Of a stretch of 64,000 bases of DNA, positions 46,307 through 58,484 are shown in pieces. Position numbers and translations under genes: made by a program. Each line of letters starts with the position of its first letter. Positions within the stretch are counted from its first letter, which is position 1. A model generated the notes under the pieces. It saw nothing but the letters and a program-made list of their open reading frames with translations, was not told the origin of the DNA and did no database searches. Source of the stretch: Tretioscincus oriximinensis (Eukaryota; Chordata; Lepidosauria; Squamata; Gymnophthalmidae); the NCBI GenBank assembly GCA_022410635.1, contig JAJVDF010001226.1, positions 188,058 to 252,057 of the forward strand, in the 5' to 3' direction.

Positions 46307-47290
46307 TAGGGCTACATTCACACAGCTATTTTATCCCTCAATTGTAGCAACATGAGGAAGGTTGNGGCACACGTGTTAAGCATGTTTCAGCAGTCCTCCC
46401 GCAATAAANGCCATTTACCCCGGAATAAACTATTGCTGGGATAATCAGGCATCATTGCAGAGAACCTACGAAATCTTGCAGCCAACCTCTATCATCTCGT
46501 AACCAACNCTCTTCCTCTCCCGTGTGAACATTATTAGTGGGAGAGACAGGAGGGGAGAGATGGCAGGAGGAAGCGCCATCTCCTTGCTTCAGCNGGGAAA
46601 TCTGCCCGCCTTTTCCTAAACCCAGGCTGCCCTCTGCTTGCTTTCGGGGGCTGCTGCCTGGAGATTGGCTATGCGAAGCGATGAGCAGGATGTCATCTCT
46701 GTCAAATGGTTCGGCTGAGGCAAGGAGGAGGAGGTGGGGAGGTTGACAGGACATCTGTCAATGTTCCCCTTCATTTCGCCAAGCAGATCTCCAGGCAGCA
46801 GCCCCTGAAAGGAGGTGGAGGGCAGCCTGGGCTTAGGAAAGGCTTCTCATGACACGCAGCCAGCTCCGCTGCATTGCTTCGGCTGTGCCCTCCTTCCAGC
46901 CAGCCCTCNGCCTGCTTTGAGGGGCTGCTGCCTGGAGATCAGCTTGGCAAAATGAATGGGAACAATGACAGACATCCTGTCATCCTCCCCAACTCCTCCT
47001 CCTCACCTCAGCCGAACCATTTGACAGCGACTATGTCCTGCTCGTTGCTTCGTAGAGCCGATCTCCAGGCAGCAACCCCCGAAAGTAAGCGGAGGGCTGG
47101 CTGGAAGGAAGGCACAGCCGAAGCAATGTGGCGGAGCCCACTGCATATCAGAATAATTCTATACGTGTGCACAGACATGCCATTGTATACTCTGGAATAT
47201 AGCATTGTGGTGTGAATGTACACGCCATTGCTTTATTCCGGAATATAGCTTTATTCCAGTGTTTAACTCGTTGTGTGAATGTTGTCTCAG
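46307..47290. mobile_element. GC-rich foldback DNA transposon, about 985 bp
   Basis: The termini are inverted: TAGGGCTACATTCACACA at the left, TGTGTGAATGTTGTCTCAG at the right. The interior is a long palindrome: GGCTGCTGCCTGGAGAT (46649) pairs with ATCTCCAGGCAGCAACC (47061). The block around CAAATGGTTCGGCTGAGGCA (46707) reappears inverted as CTCAGCCGAACCATTTGACA (47011). Pairs sum to about 93726 near the core, with indels outward. Marked GC enrichment relative to flanks. The termini resemble hAT foldback elements. No 8-bp duplication is obvious and no protein is encoded. Confidence 0.7.
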
Positions 47291-48059
47291 CTTGATTCCT
47301 ACTACAGAAAGAGAATATACTTTTAGTTGAATGTGTTTATCATTGACTGCTGAAGTTTGTGGTTCTTAACTATATTTCTTTAAACTGCTAATGCAACATG
47401 ACATTGACATCACATTGCATTAGAGCATAGTCTTACCTAGAAATGTGAAGATACCTTGGTAGATATGGTAAAAGGGAACACCCAGTCTGGTGTTTGCTTT
47501 ATTTATTTAAAAGACCTCTGAGGTTTAGTACATTTATAGCAGCATAAAAGAAAAGGAAAATCAGGTTATGAAAGTCCATTATTCTGAACTTCCACTATTT
47601 TGAGGAAGAATCATAGGTTATATTTGGAAGCCCTTGCTGGATTACTCACCTTAAATAGACAATCAGTTTCCTCCCTCCAATCAAATCATAGGTTGCTTAT
47701 TAGGCTAGATTAGCCTACATAGCACTTGGGGCTTACCTACCTAGGTGTGGTTGTCCATGTTGGACCGTTGTACTTTATTTTAAATTTATTATTTGCATTG
47801 ATATGTGCACAAGATATTGGAATGGTTCCTCAGTTTCTTGTAGTCCAGTAGACTGGTAGCCCAGTCAGGATGGAATAATATGTTGTTATGAGTACTATCA
47901 GAATGCTTTACAGTTTACAATTAAAATGCTCTAAATGTGTAGTGAGTGCTATCAGGGCATATAACGTCAAATCCTATCCAAGAAGGTCCATTCAAATGGT
48001 TACTTTTGGTATTGTCCCCAATCCCCCCCCAATATATATGTTGTCCCCAATCCCCCCCC
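47291..48059. other. Intergenic sequence with a tandem C-rich duplication
   Basis: No gene. At 48012 and again at 48041 the motif TTGTCCCCAATCCCCCCCCA occurs, 29 bp apart, just before the palindrome that starts at 48060. Confidence 0.65.
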
Positions 48060-48157
48060 AACTTAAATGTTTAGGCTCTGACTCTTGTGTGGTCAAACTA
48101 CAAATATATATATTTGTAGTTTGACCACACAAGAGTCAGAGCCTAAACATTTAAGTT
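48060..48157. repeat. 98-bp perfect palindrome
   Basis: AACTTAAATGTTTAGGCTCT, GACTCTTGTGTGGTCAAACT, ACAAATATA is followed directly by its exact reverse complement. Pairs sum to 96217 with no mismatch and no spacer. The centre is (TA)n. No terminal motif typical of a transposon family. Confidence 0.95.
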
Positions 48158-48479
48158 AGAATAGATTCATAGATGTGACCATGAAAGAAGGACAGTAGGC
48201 CTGTGCGTGGGGTAGAACAGAATCACTTTTCTGGTTTTAAATATCTACAAAGATGAAACTAAAATAAGCTATAATGAGAAATGAGAAACAGTGGCACTTA
48301 TTCTCTTTCAAGTGTCCATTATTTTAGTGAAAAGTGAGACCTTCTTGCTGTTTACCTTCTCCTACATAGAATGCACCAGCCAGGATTACTTCTATATTCA
48401 TTCTTTCTATCTTCCATTCATTCCTTATTCTAGATCTCATTCTATACCCAGTAGTGTCAAAGTGGGTAACAGCAATACA
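48158..48479. other. Intergenic sequence, nothing recognised
   Basis: No gene or named repeat. Confidence 0.6.
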
Positions 48480-49268
48480 ATCAGAATATTAAAACCACCA
48501 ACAGCAGATCTAGACAAGCTGAAACAATGGGCTGAAAATAACAAAATCCTACATTTTGGCAAAAAACAAACAGCACACACAGAATGGGGGAAAAAATCTG
48601 AGAAGCAGCACAGGTGAAAAGGACCTGGGTGTATTGGTAGATCACAGCTTAAACATGAGTCAACAGTGTGAAGCAGCTGGAAAAAAGCAAGCACAATCCT
48701 GGAACNTATTAAGAGGAGCATAGAATCTTGATCACGTGAAGAAATTATTCCTCTCTGCAGTACTTTGGTATGACCACACTTGGAAAACTGTGATCAGTTC
48801 TGGGAGCCCCAATTTAAAAAGGACATAAAATAGAGCAGGTTTAAAAGACAGTTGCAAGGATGGTGTGTGGTCTGGAAACCATGTTCTATGGGAAATGGTT
48901 AAAGGATCTAGGGGTGTTTAGTCTGCAAAAGAGAAGACAGAGAGGAGACTTGATAGCTGTCTACAAATACCTGTCACAGAGCAGAGGGATCAGCATTGTT
49001 CTCATTGGTACATGGAAGGACTAGAGACAATGGGATGAAAATGCAAGGGAGTAGATTTAGATTAGATATCAGAAAAAACTTTCTAACAGTAAGGGTGATA
49101 AACCAGTGGAACAGTTTGCCACAGGAGGTGGCCTTCACTGGAAGTCTTCAAACAGAGGCTGGACAGTCATTTTTCTGGCATGGTTTAATGAGCAGAGGGT
49201 TGGACCCGATGACCCTGTAGGTTCCTTCCAACTCTATGATTCTATGACTCTATGACTCTATGATTCTT
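48480..49268 (+). mobile_element. CR1 LINE 3' part with (ATTCTATG)-type tail
   Basis: The plus frames read DLDKLKQWAENNKILHFGKK, GEKDLGVLVDHSLNMSQQC, then degenerate copies of LYS-LV-PHLE-C-QFW-P-FKKDI, then DNGMKMQGSRFRLDIRKNFL, TVRVINQWNSLPQEV. These are the successive C-terminal blocks of CR1 ORF2. It ends at GTTCCTTCCAACTCTATGAT followed by TCTATGACTCTATGACTCTATGATTCTT-like octamers (49236-49268). 5'-truncated and carrying stops. The tail differs from the TTCTTATG tail of the 15.7-kb copy, so it belongs to a different subfamily. Confidence 0.9.
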
Positions 49269-51613
49269 AATTTGCAGAGATGTCATGGCTTCAGGAGCAA
49301 GCCATAGCACTCATTTCTGGCTTGACTGAAATGTCCCCAACAAGACATTTTAAAGCTGGAGAACGTCTTTCCCTGTTTCAAAGATAGGTTGAAGTGGGCT
49401 GGCATCCATGCAGACAATCAACTTGTTCTGCATCCTCTCTTGGCCCCAAACATTTTCTCCAAACATGGATNAGCCTCCACATTGGAAATTGGCAGGTCCT
49501 TGACAGAATGAAAAGGGCAATAGAAATAATAAATTGAAGATTAAATAATTAACTCACTAATTAAGTTCTAAATAATTGTGTCATAATTTTAATGACATTA
49601 CAAAATTTAAAGAGCTGTGAAACAACTTGTGAATAAAATCATGAACAATTAATTAAAAATGAGGTGCCATTTTAGCATCCCAGTAATAGGAAGAAAATGA
49701 GTTAAAACATCTGAGTTATTGCATGAAATTTCAAATTAGGTGTTATCTAGAAATGGTGGTTTGGCTGAAGTAATCTTGCCTTAGATGCCAGCACTGTGGC
49801 ATGAGAATGTCTAGATTAAACCTTGGTTGGGGGAGAGCTTTGAAGAATTCACATATTAAACTAGCAAACACATCATTCAGATACAAATATAACCACACAA
49901 GACTGGAATCCATTATGTGAGATGTTTAATTTCAGCTTTAGAAACGTATTTGTTCTTTGTATTTGAAATGTTTTATTTGTTCATTTACTTGCTTCCAACC
50001 CATAGTTTTCATGAGTTGGTGATTCTGAGTGTTCATTTTTTATCCCATAATGGTGGCCTTTCAAACAGCTTCTCATTTGAACAAACTTACCATCTGACAA
50101 AAGAGCTTGTTCANTGAACATACTCTGAACATTGTATAGGTGATATTTTTCTCCATTGCCCTCTGTGGGTATAAAACTCAAAATTTTGAATAAAGTTTAA
50201 TTTGGCCCAACCACAGGCCAGCAAAAACTAAAATGACAGAGATATTTTAGCACTAGCAGACACCTTTCTTCTTGGCACAGCTTCATGAACAAGATTTAAG
50301 AAGCGGAGGTAGTTGTCCATGTACATAGCAGGCTCCCAGGAGGCTAATGAGACTGATGTGAGACTAACAAGTCCAGCCAAATCAACCACAGGGAAAAGTC
50401 TTATCTGGTTTGGGGGGAAATTATTTTCTGGTTCTTGCAACACTGCTTTTTGTCCTTGAGGCTAGCTTCTCAAAGGAGCAGATAGCCTTGTAGATGATAT
50501 GTCTCCAGACCCTATGACAGGAAGCTAGGGCAGGCCAGTGGCAGTGGTGAATATGCAGATATTGAAGGATTTATTGAAGGAGTCCTTGTATCACTTAGCT
50601 TTGAATCACATGCAAACCTTCACAAATCTACAAATGGAAGCTACTCTAGTTGTTAGCAACCCCCAAACAACTCATGGACTTTTGATCCTAAACAGGACAA
50701 TCTGGTAATTCGCTTTATACATTTTAGAATTCTAATTGTTGGAAATAAGGGTAGATCACCCAGATACATGTGTGCATGCACACACACAAACACAAACTAA
50801 AAAAAAATCAGCACTTATATTTATGGTTTAAACAGTGATAGTGCCTGCTNTGGGAGAGAATGCTTTTAGCTCAGCCAAAGAACAGGAACAAGAGGTGTGT
50901 AAAGTTTCCCAATCTGAAAGTTGCTGGCATGCTTATGAACAATTCCAGAAGTGTGCCATGGAGAACAGCAGAATGATGGAATGCTCCAGTTGTATTCACT
51001 TGTCTCTGCCACAGTGATGAAAGTGGGACAAGAAATAAATGGCAGACAATTTTCAAATTACNACTTATTAGCATTCTTCTCAAGGCAGTTGCCATGCCAG
51101 GTCACTATGGATGTTAGTCCTAGCCCTATCTTTAAGAGGTTTTGTATCTTGAAGACTGACATGGCATGAGGAACAAGTATCTCACAGCCATAACTAGCAT
51201 AGTTCAATGAACCATATAGGAGATGCCAGAATATCTAGATTTTATGAAAAACATGTCAGTCTTTCAATCAGCCATCCATCCATTCATTTATATAACTTTA
51301 GATCTTGCTGTTTTATATCNTAAAGTCTCAAATCACCATCAGAGCAGCATTGGAAGATATAAACTAACTGATTTCAATTGATGGATGAACACAATATTTT
51401 TTGTAGACCAAACTTTTATGGCTGGTGAATGGAAGAGTACTGAGAATTAGACAGTAAAAATTAAAATGCCATGGATGTGTGGCATGGATCAGTTCCAATT
51501 TGACTAATTGAAAGACTGTAGAAGGAAGAAGAGGTTAGAAAATAATTAGTAGATCTCACTGGGAAGAAACAGAGATATTGACAATAAATCCATCAATTGA
51601 AATACTATACCAC
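49269..51613. other. Intergenic sequence, nothing recognised
   Basis: No gene, RNA or named repeat supportable. A moderately GC-richer patch lies at 50.25-50.6 kb. Confidence 0.6.
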
Positions 51614-51753
51614 AAGGGTAACAAACGTTATTGATATTTTACTATATCTTATTTTACTGTACATTTCATAGTTTTTTCTATACCTATAGAAAAAACTATG
51701 AAATGTACAGTAAAATAAGATATAGTAAAATATCAATAACATTTGTTACCCTT
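51614..51753. repeat. 140-bp near-perfect palindrome
   Basis: 69-bp arms around a 2-bp spacer (CC at 51683-51684). Pairs sum to 103367 with one mismatch (51626/51741). The arm starts AAGGGTAACAAACGTTATTG and ends AGTTTTTTCTATA. AT-rich, with no TA or longer direct duplication apparent at its edges. Confidence 0.92.
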
Positions 51754-53360
51754 ATGGATTTGGTGTGGGAGAGAAATCAATGTGGTATATTCTTTTTAGT
51801 TGTCTTGATGAATTTTCTTTTCTTTTGACTATGACTCATTCAGAGTTTTGTTGCATGTATGTTGTGTTTCTTGGGTACTGCTATACACAGTGTCTGCNTA
51901 TTTATATTTATGATTATATATGGGTATTTTGTGTATAAAAGCCAGCAGGGCACTGATGCCACATTGACCTGTATTGTGAGTCATAGAACAGATTAGGAGC
52001 CAATATACACCAAAATGCACCCAATACCAGTCCTGTAACAGATATTTTTAAAGTGGTCCACAAGCAAACCAGCAGCTATATTCTGCATTATGAAGATGTG
52101 CACACAACATACCCCTGTTGGTTGAAATTCAAGGGAGAGGGGAGGATGTTTGAAATGCTAGGAATGGCACCAGAAAATAAAGTGTGCTAAACCAGCTCTG
52201 GACAGAAATGCCTAGTGTTTACTTTCAGCCTTTACTGTCTGCATTCTTGCAATATGCAGAGCCTTAGTGCTGTCCAATCTGGTTTGTGTATCCTGGGTCA
52301 AGTTGTGCCATCCTGCTTTGGGATTGCTAAGATAAATGTCACTAAAAAACTTTCTCTTTTTTAGTTACATCCGTGTCCGTAGATACAATGGCCACTTATT
52401 CTTATAAATTCTGCTGAAACTGATGCCTTCAACATGTTATTTTGTACCATTCTCTTTCCAGCCAGATCAGTAGGAGCTGAAAGCACAACAGTTGCTTCCA
52501 ACAGCATCTGGAAGGCAGCAGCTTGGAAACCTGTGAGTTGAAGCTCATCGCAAACTCTTATCCAGAATAAATGCCAAATTTAATTTTATGTGGAAGAGCA
52601 CGGCTGGTGGAAGTCAATGTGTTCAAAGAACCACATTGCCCACATAGTAGCTGTGCCACTAAAATATTATTTGTGTTTTGCTTTGGGCTCAGAATAAATT
52701 AAAAGCAGAACAAAAAAACCTTGAAACATTTTGTTGGCACCGCTGCCTGAAAACAATTATTTGGAAATCATGAAAACATTGGAGTATTTTGTATAGATGA
52801 AAAAATGGAAAGAAACTGCTCACATGTTTCTTGCAGTCATCAAAGTTTTTGGTGCAGTAGAATTGATTGAGTGCTATAGACACCATCCAACCCACAACAG
52901 AAATGCTCTCTGCCATTACAGTGAGGATGCCAAGAGAAAGATTTCTCTTTATTTATTTTTTTGTCATTGGTACCACTGAAATTCTGGCCAGTTCCGAGAT
53001 TCAGCTGGCAACCGTCTGTTCTTCGGGCCGTCTGAGTTACATTCACTTGAATAAGCTAATTTGAAGAATGAGAACACCCAGGAACAATAATGCGTCCATA
53101 GCGAATACATAAAGAACTTTCATGCATCTAAAAAGTACGAGTGACACTGGATTTGCATATGGCTATGAGTCTTCTCTGACACATTTATTCTTTCTTCTGA
53201 AGCATTCTCGTTAATGAAAATAAAAAGGGGTTGGGGAGCACATTTTCTTAGTAGGTCCATTAACAAGATATCTACCCAAACAGAAAAATAGAATTGATAA
53301 GGTTGGAATTTTATCTGATCCTTAGACATGTAATCTATGTTTTGGTAATCGGTCTGCTTA
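51754..53360. other. Intergenic sequence, nothing recognised
   Basis: No gene, RNA or named repeat found. Confidence 0.65.
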
Positions 53361-53460
53361 CTTATTTATAAATTTATGTTTTGCCCTTCATCATAGGTCC
53401 CAGGGTGAGTAACAGGAAAATATTAAAAGTACAAATTATTAAAACATATTTCAAATGAAA
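53361..53460 (-). mobile_element. LINE/SINE 3'-end fragment
   Basis: ACTTATTTATAAATTTATGT, TTTGCCCTTCATCATAGGTC, CCAGGGTGAGTAACA and an A-rich continuation. An inverse 3' end like those at 4.58 and 33.81 kb. Confidence 0.45.
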
Positions 53461-55935
53461 TCCACCCCTACATGTGTTCATGACTTTCCTTGCCTTGTTT
53501 AACTTTCCTGTTACACATTGGAAACAGATGGAAGACAGTTTTGTTTACCTGACAGATGTTATTCAGGAAGCACAGAGTACTCTAAAGGCTCACTATAAAT
53601 CTTAAGAGCCTCTTGGTGGAAATAACTTATTAAATGCCAACACCAATACTGGGCAAGAGTCAACAACACATATAGCCGTAAAGGGCTATGACATATCCAA
53701 GGCAAATGTCATTGCCTGTCCTTATGATTCATACATTCTTGGATGTCCACTTGTTTTATTCTTGCTTGGTAGCCTCACTTCCTCCTCCTTTTCTTCCTCC
53801 TTTTTTATTTTCTGGAGGAAATAGAATGGGAAATTATTTGGAAACAAATAATTGAGAATAGCACCATACGCATGATTCTCTTTAAAAATGGGGAAAGCAA
53901 GGACTGTATAGAAAGCAGTATAGCAGTAATAGTGAGAAATGGAGATTCGTGCTCTGTTCATTTTGCATTGTCCAAATCTTTCAATCCAGTTAAGATCATC
54001 TTTTCTCTGCATTGGGAGAGGTGGGGGCAGGGCACGTTATCTCTTTGTTATAAGATTATCTTGTTTTTGTGTAATGTCCTGTTCTGGTATTGGTCTGTTC
54101 ACTTTGTTTGTACAGTAGTCGTTAGTATGTCATTGTTCATTTTATCATTCGTTTATCAATCAAACCAAAAAGAGAACAAGAAAAATGGTAAGCCAGGGAA
54201 ACAAGGGAGGAAGAATACAAGAAAGAAGAAAAGCAGGCAGGCAAAAAAGGAATAAAGAAGAGAAGGCATGAATAGATATGACGAATAACAAAATTCTAGG
54301 ACCTGTTGTATTTCTCCACTATGGGCATCATAAAGTCTTCATGNATAAAGCCTTAACATTATTGTACTCTACTTTATTCATACAACATTGCCCCACTCTT
54401 TTATATTTCTGTTGCTATCGGAACACAACTTGCTACATTTAGCCTATCCTAGTAATTTCATTCCATGCATCTAATAAGTGTTTTTAGTCTACAAAAACAT
54501 GCACTACCAACTCATTTTTTCCTGTAAGTCTCTAAACTGATGCTAGAGACTTTTGCATAAATTTATGTATGAAAAACTGTTATGTGAATAAAAGGTAAGA
54601 TCTTCATGGTTATTTTAGGCTAAATCTAATATGTACTCGTTACATGCCACTGCAAAAGCAAAGAGATCTTGGAGTATGATCCCTGTATGTCCATGAGCAC
54701 TCAGCTTTGCAAAACAAAAATGATGTAGGCAAGTTTCACTGTGCCCAAAGGTGCTAACAGTATGAACATTTTGAGAGCCTGGCACAATGTTCCCACATGC
54801 AAACTTTCATATTGGGGAATTTTGCCATAGATGCAAGTGAACATGTATCAATTTCATAATTTTGCTCAATGATGTATATCCATTTTCAAAAGACACCTTA
54901 TTGAATAAAATGGTGAAATAGAACTTTTTTAACAGAGTAGAAAAATCTAGCAGCTTGGTTTAAGGAGATAGTCTGGTAAACTGAAACAGGTCCATTAGTC
55001 AAAACTAGTAAAACTGGATACCTTACGACTTAAAGCTGAAGTCAACAGAGGGGGTATTATTGTGTATTATTGTTGTCCAGCAATTACTTTTCGTTTCCCT
55101 TCCACTGGTAATTAGGTAAGAAAAATGGCTTATGCTGAAGTCTTAGACCAATCCTCAGAGAATTCCTTCATAAGACTCCACTGGGGTCTCATTTAGTCTA
55201 GTTTGTCTTCTTGTCTCTACATTGTTGCTTTTCTTAAGAGGTATGTGCAAATATTCTTTTATTCTGTCTTTCTGTTCACCCTCTTCCCCCATTCCCCCCC
55301 ATTTCTTACTTCATTCTTCTTTCTTATATGTGAAGAATAATTCCTAGCTGGTTACTCACTGTTCAGTTCTGGCTTTCTCTTTTTCTAACTTGGCTGAATA
55401 AGGAAAGAGACATCTCACTGTTCTAACTAATATGTCATACCATGGTGGTAAAGAAATATTTGTAGAGGATTGCTAGCAAAGAGAGTGCTGTGTTAACCAC
55501 ATGGCTGAGAGGACATCAATTTAATTATTGGACAGGAATGAACTTTCCGTTGTCCAGGGACTCTAATTCTCCTTCTGTTCTACAATGCCTGAAGGTAAAA
55601 CAAAAAACAAAAACAAGGCAGATCATGAGCTGGTTTGGAATAAAAAATAGTTGTGATATACTATATAGGCTTTTGCACACAAGGTGCATTATATGTTCAT
55701 GTCCTTTCTTCCTTCAGGCACCATGGACAAATCTAGAGAACAGCTGCCTCTAAAAACAAACACTGCAGATTTATTTCAAGGCAAATGAAAAATTTAACAC
55801 AGTATGGTCAAATGGATTCAGTTACCAAAGGGGAAATGTGTGGCCCTTCAGAAATTCACTTACCGTATTTGTTCCAGTCAATAGTCATCAGTTTGTTAAC
55901 AATGCATATCTAGCATGGGGCCTTGCAACAGAAAA
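53461..55935. other. Intergenic sequence, nothing recognised
   Basis: A purine-rich patch at 54.17-54.28 kb (AAGAAAGAAGAAAAGCAGGC) encodes only low-complexity Lys-rich frames. No gene accepted. Confidence 0.6.
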
Positions 55936-55937
55936 AA

Positions 55938-56270
55938 TTGAGCAGCGTGAGCTTTCATAGTCCAAGTATACTTTTTCAAAAGATAGACGTTTCTAAAGTG
56001 ACCCGGGATTATTTGCTAGATATTCTAGACTAGGCTGACCAGATGTCCTTTTGGGGGCGGGGCGGGTTAGAAACCTGGTTTTGGAGTGCCTCATGTTTTT
56101 TGCTGAGGAAAAATGTTTTCAAAAGAAGTTTTTTTAAGAACTTTTTTTATTTTATTTTTTTTCCTCAAGAAAAAGTGGGAGGCATTGTAAAACCGGGTTG
56201 CCCCCCTCCCCAAAAGGGTCATCTGGTCAATCTATTCTAGACCCAGACTAGCACAGTTATTTCTTTAATT
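55938..56270. mobile_element. Penelope-like tail interrupted by a hAT miniature element
   Basis: AGCGTGAGCTTTCATAGTCC (minus-type tail) is followed by a plus-type tail, GACGTTTCTAAAGTGACCC, TATTTGCTAGATATTCTAGA. That tail resumes after the insertion as CCCAGACTAGCACAGTTATT, TCTTT. The hAT element at 56031-56234 sits in the middle with its 8-bp duplication. Confidence 0.65.
56031..56234. mobile_element. hAT-type miniature inverted-repeat element, copy 2
   Basis: Starts TAGGCTGACCAGATGTCC and ends GGGTCATCTGGTCAATCTA. It is flanked by the 8-bp duplication TTCTAGAC (56023-56030, 56235-56242). The inner inverse blocks GGAGTGCCTCATG / GGGAGGCATTGTAAAACC resemble those of copy 1 at 28.59 kb. 204 bp, no coding capacity. 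TTCTAGAC matches the nTCTAGAn preference known for hAT insertion. Confidence 0.85.
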
Positions 56271-57065
56271 GTGTGTGAAATGCTTTTACTTGTAAAATGT
56301 AACTTGGGCCCATCAGACAGTATTTAAAATGTGCAGTTTTGACTTGTCTATGTAGAAATTGTTATACATATTTATGGCATTCCCTACATAGCCATTCTAC
56401 AAAAGTTGGATTTCCTGGTCTCACCCCCTCCCCCAATTTCCAGGTACACCCAACTATCCTACTGGGTTTTCCCAAAATAGTATGAAAACCTACCTTCTGA
56501 ATGTGAAATAGTGCAATGTATCCTGGATGGAAAGGATTCCTGCACATGTGAATTATCATATCCAAAACAAAAATGAATGTTCATGTGTGAAAAGAAGGAA
56601 GAAAGAACCATCTGTTTTTAAACCCTGACCTTCTCACCCAAAGGTACTCACAGCAGCTTATGGGGTTTATCTTATCCTAGCTTCCCCAACAGGTTATTGG
56701 TGGTACTCATTTATCTAATTGAAATGCAGTTTACAAATCTATGTTTCTTTCAAATGTGATCAAAACCATTCAAATACTTGATTCACACTTGTTCCTATTC
56801 CAGAAAAATGGTTTAAAGCCTCTGCTATTCTGAGCATGTAAGGCCATGGCAGGGCCTGTGCTAACTCAAAATGGTGTGTATACAACAGNCCCCTGTGACC
56901 AATTTCTAGAACAAAATAGGTCAAATGTGAAACAGAGACAAAATTGTCAAGAAAGCTTGGCAATTAAGCATTCAGAACCTTTAATAAATAGAGTTGTTTT
57001 TACTTACTTACTTTAGAGTACAGCTGAGTAACTGAGGTGACTAGGTCAGCAAACCTGGCAATAAG
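56271..57065. other. Intergenic sequence, nothing recognised
   Basis: No gene or named repeat found. Confidence 0.65.
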
Positions 57066-57172
57066 AAGCCCATCTAGTCCAGCATTCTGTCTCACACAAA
57101 GGCCCACCAATTGCACCTGGGACAGAAGAAGGCAAAATCTTCAACTGTTCTCAATACCCTGCAAATGGTATA
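57066..57172 (-). mobile_element. CR1 LINE 3' fragment
   Basis: GAAGCCCATCTAGTCCAGCA, TTCTGTCTCACACAAAGGCC, CACCAATTGCACCTGGGA, GAAGAAGGCAAAATCTTCAA, CCCTGCAAATGGTAT in order. Lacks the octamer tail. Confidence 0.75.
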
Positions 57173-57399
57173 ATGCATTTCCATAAAATCCTAGAAAAAA
57201 ATTGATGGGTGTGAGGGTAGAATTCCCAATCAGAGTTCATTTCTGAGCCATGACTGGAGATCCAGACAAGGAAACCCCTCTTGGATGGATGAAGACAGCA
57301 TTTTGATAATCCACCATAAAGTTTAGATTTTGAGTTTAATTAGAACTACATGGAAATGATGGGTATGTGCAGGGCTGTATATTGGCAAAATATAGTTAT

Positions 57400-57515
57400 T
57401 AATATTTTATTGCTTTTATTATTGTAAAACCCAAAGCAGCTGAGGGAAGAGGGGGAGTAAAATAAATAAAGAAATAAAGTAAATAAATAAATAAGTAAGT
57501 AAGTACATAAATTAC
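57400..57515 (+). repeat. AT-rich tract with (AAAT)n
   Basis: ATTGCTTTTATTATTGTAAA, then GGGGGAGTAAAATAAATAAA, GTAAATAAATAAATAAGTAA. Could be the tail of an unrecognised LINE/SINE 3' end. Confidence 0.6.
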
Positions 57516-58484
57516 AGCCCATGGGCAAAATACAGCCTAAATAAGGCCTTGGCTGTGTTAAGCCATATCTGCAGATGAAATCATTAGACCATCAAGATAA
57601 ATTATCTGAAAGTTATTTTCCATGTTTTGAAATATATAATTAATGGAATTTAAGATTGCCATATCAATAGGGAGCCCAAAAGGCATTGCAAAGTATTTCA
57701 ATTGGTCACACTGGGTATTAACCCTTCCTTCTGCATTCTATGTTAAGCCTCTCAGAGATCACATTTGCTAAAAACTTTCACTTGCTTGTGCATTCTAGCA
57801 AGTCATTTCAGGTAGTCGAAGTAATCAATTTTCTGTTTTGATGCTTCAGCTACACACTAGATAGTTTGGTATTGTATGCACTTTCCAAAACTTAAAAGTC
57901 AATCATTTTTTAAATCAGAGAATGTAGTCCAATATGGGTGAATAGGTTAACTGTTCTCCTGCATGCCAAACATCAGCTGCTGTGTAGGTGTTTTTATAGC
58001 CGTCATGCCACAGGATATAAGAGTTCATACATGCACACACCCTATCCTTGTCAGNTCCCTCAATAGCTGCAATTTGTAGATTCTGATGAATATACTTTGC
58101 CTATTTTTGCTTTTGATCATCAACTTAAACTTTTGACCCAAATTTCAATTTTCATTAAAGCTGCATTACCTTGCAGTGCTCTCAGGCCCTATAGAGANTA
58201 CATAAAAATAAAAGTCAGAAGCTTTAAGCAAGTATTTTAAATGCTTGTCTAAGCTGTTGGGCACACCATCAATCTTCAGATTATGGAAGGAGTAGCAAGG
58301 GGGTGGGGGTGGATGGAGAGGTAAAGGCAAATCGCTTACAGATTTGCTAGAGTTTTCATATTCCCAGCCTTGTAATTCACCACAATTCTTTCTGACAATA
58401 ACTTTTGGAATAAGAACAGTCAGAGACTGCTGATGGCTACTTGTATCCTTCTTCCCTCCAAAAAGCCCCAGTGGTTTGTTTATA
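57516..58484. other. Intergenic sequence, nothing recognised
   Basis: No gene, RNA or named repeat found. Confidence 0.65.

Noticed and set aside
46452..47223. Open frames of 70-113 codons in the GC-rich foldback
   Set aside because: They read through inverted copies of the same DNA on both strands. GC-rich composition lowers stop frequency. No protein motif.
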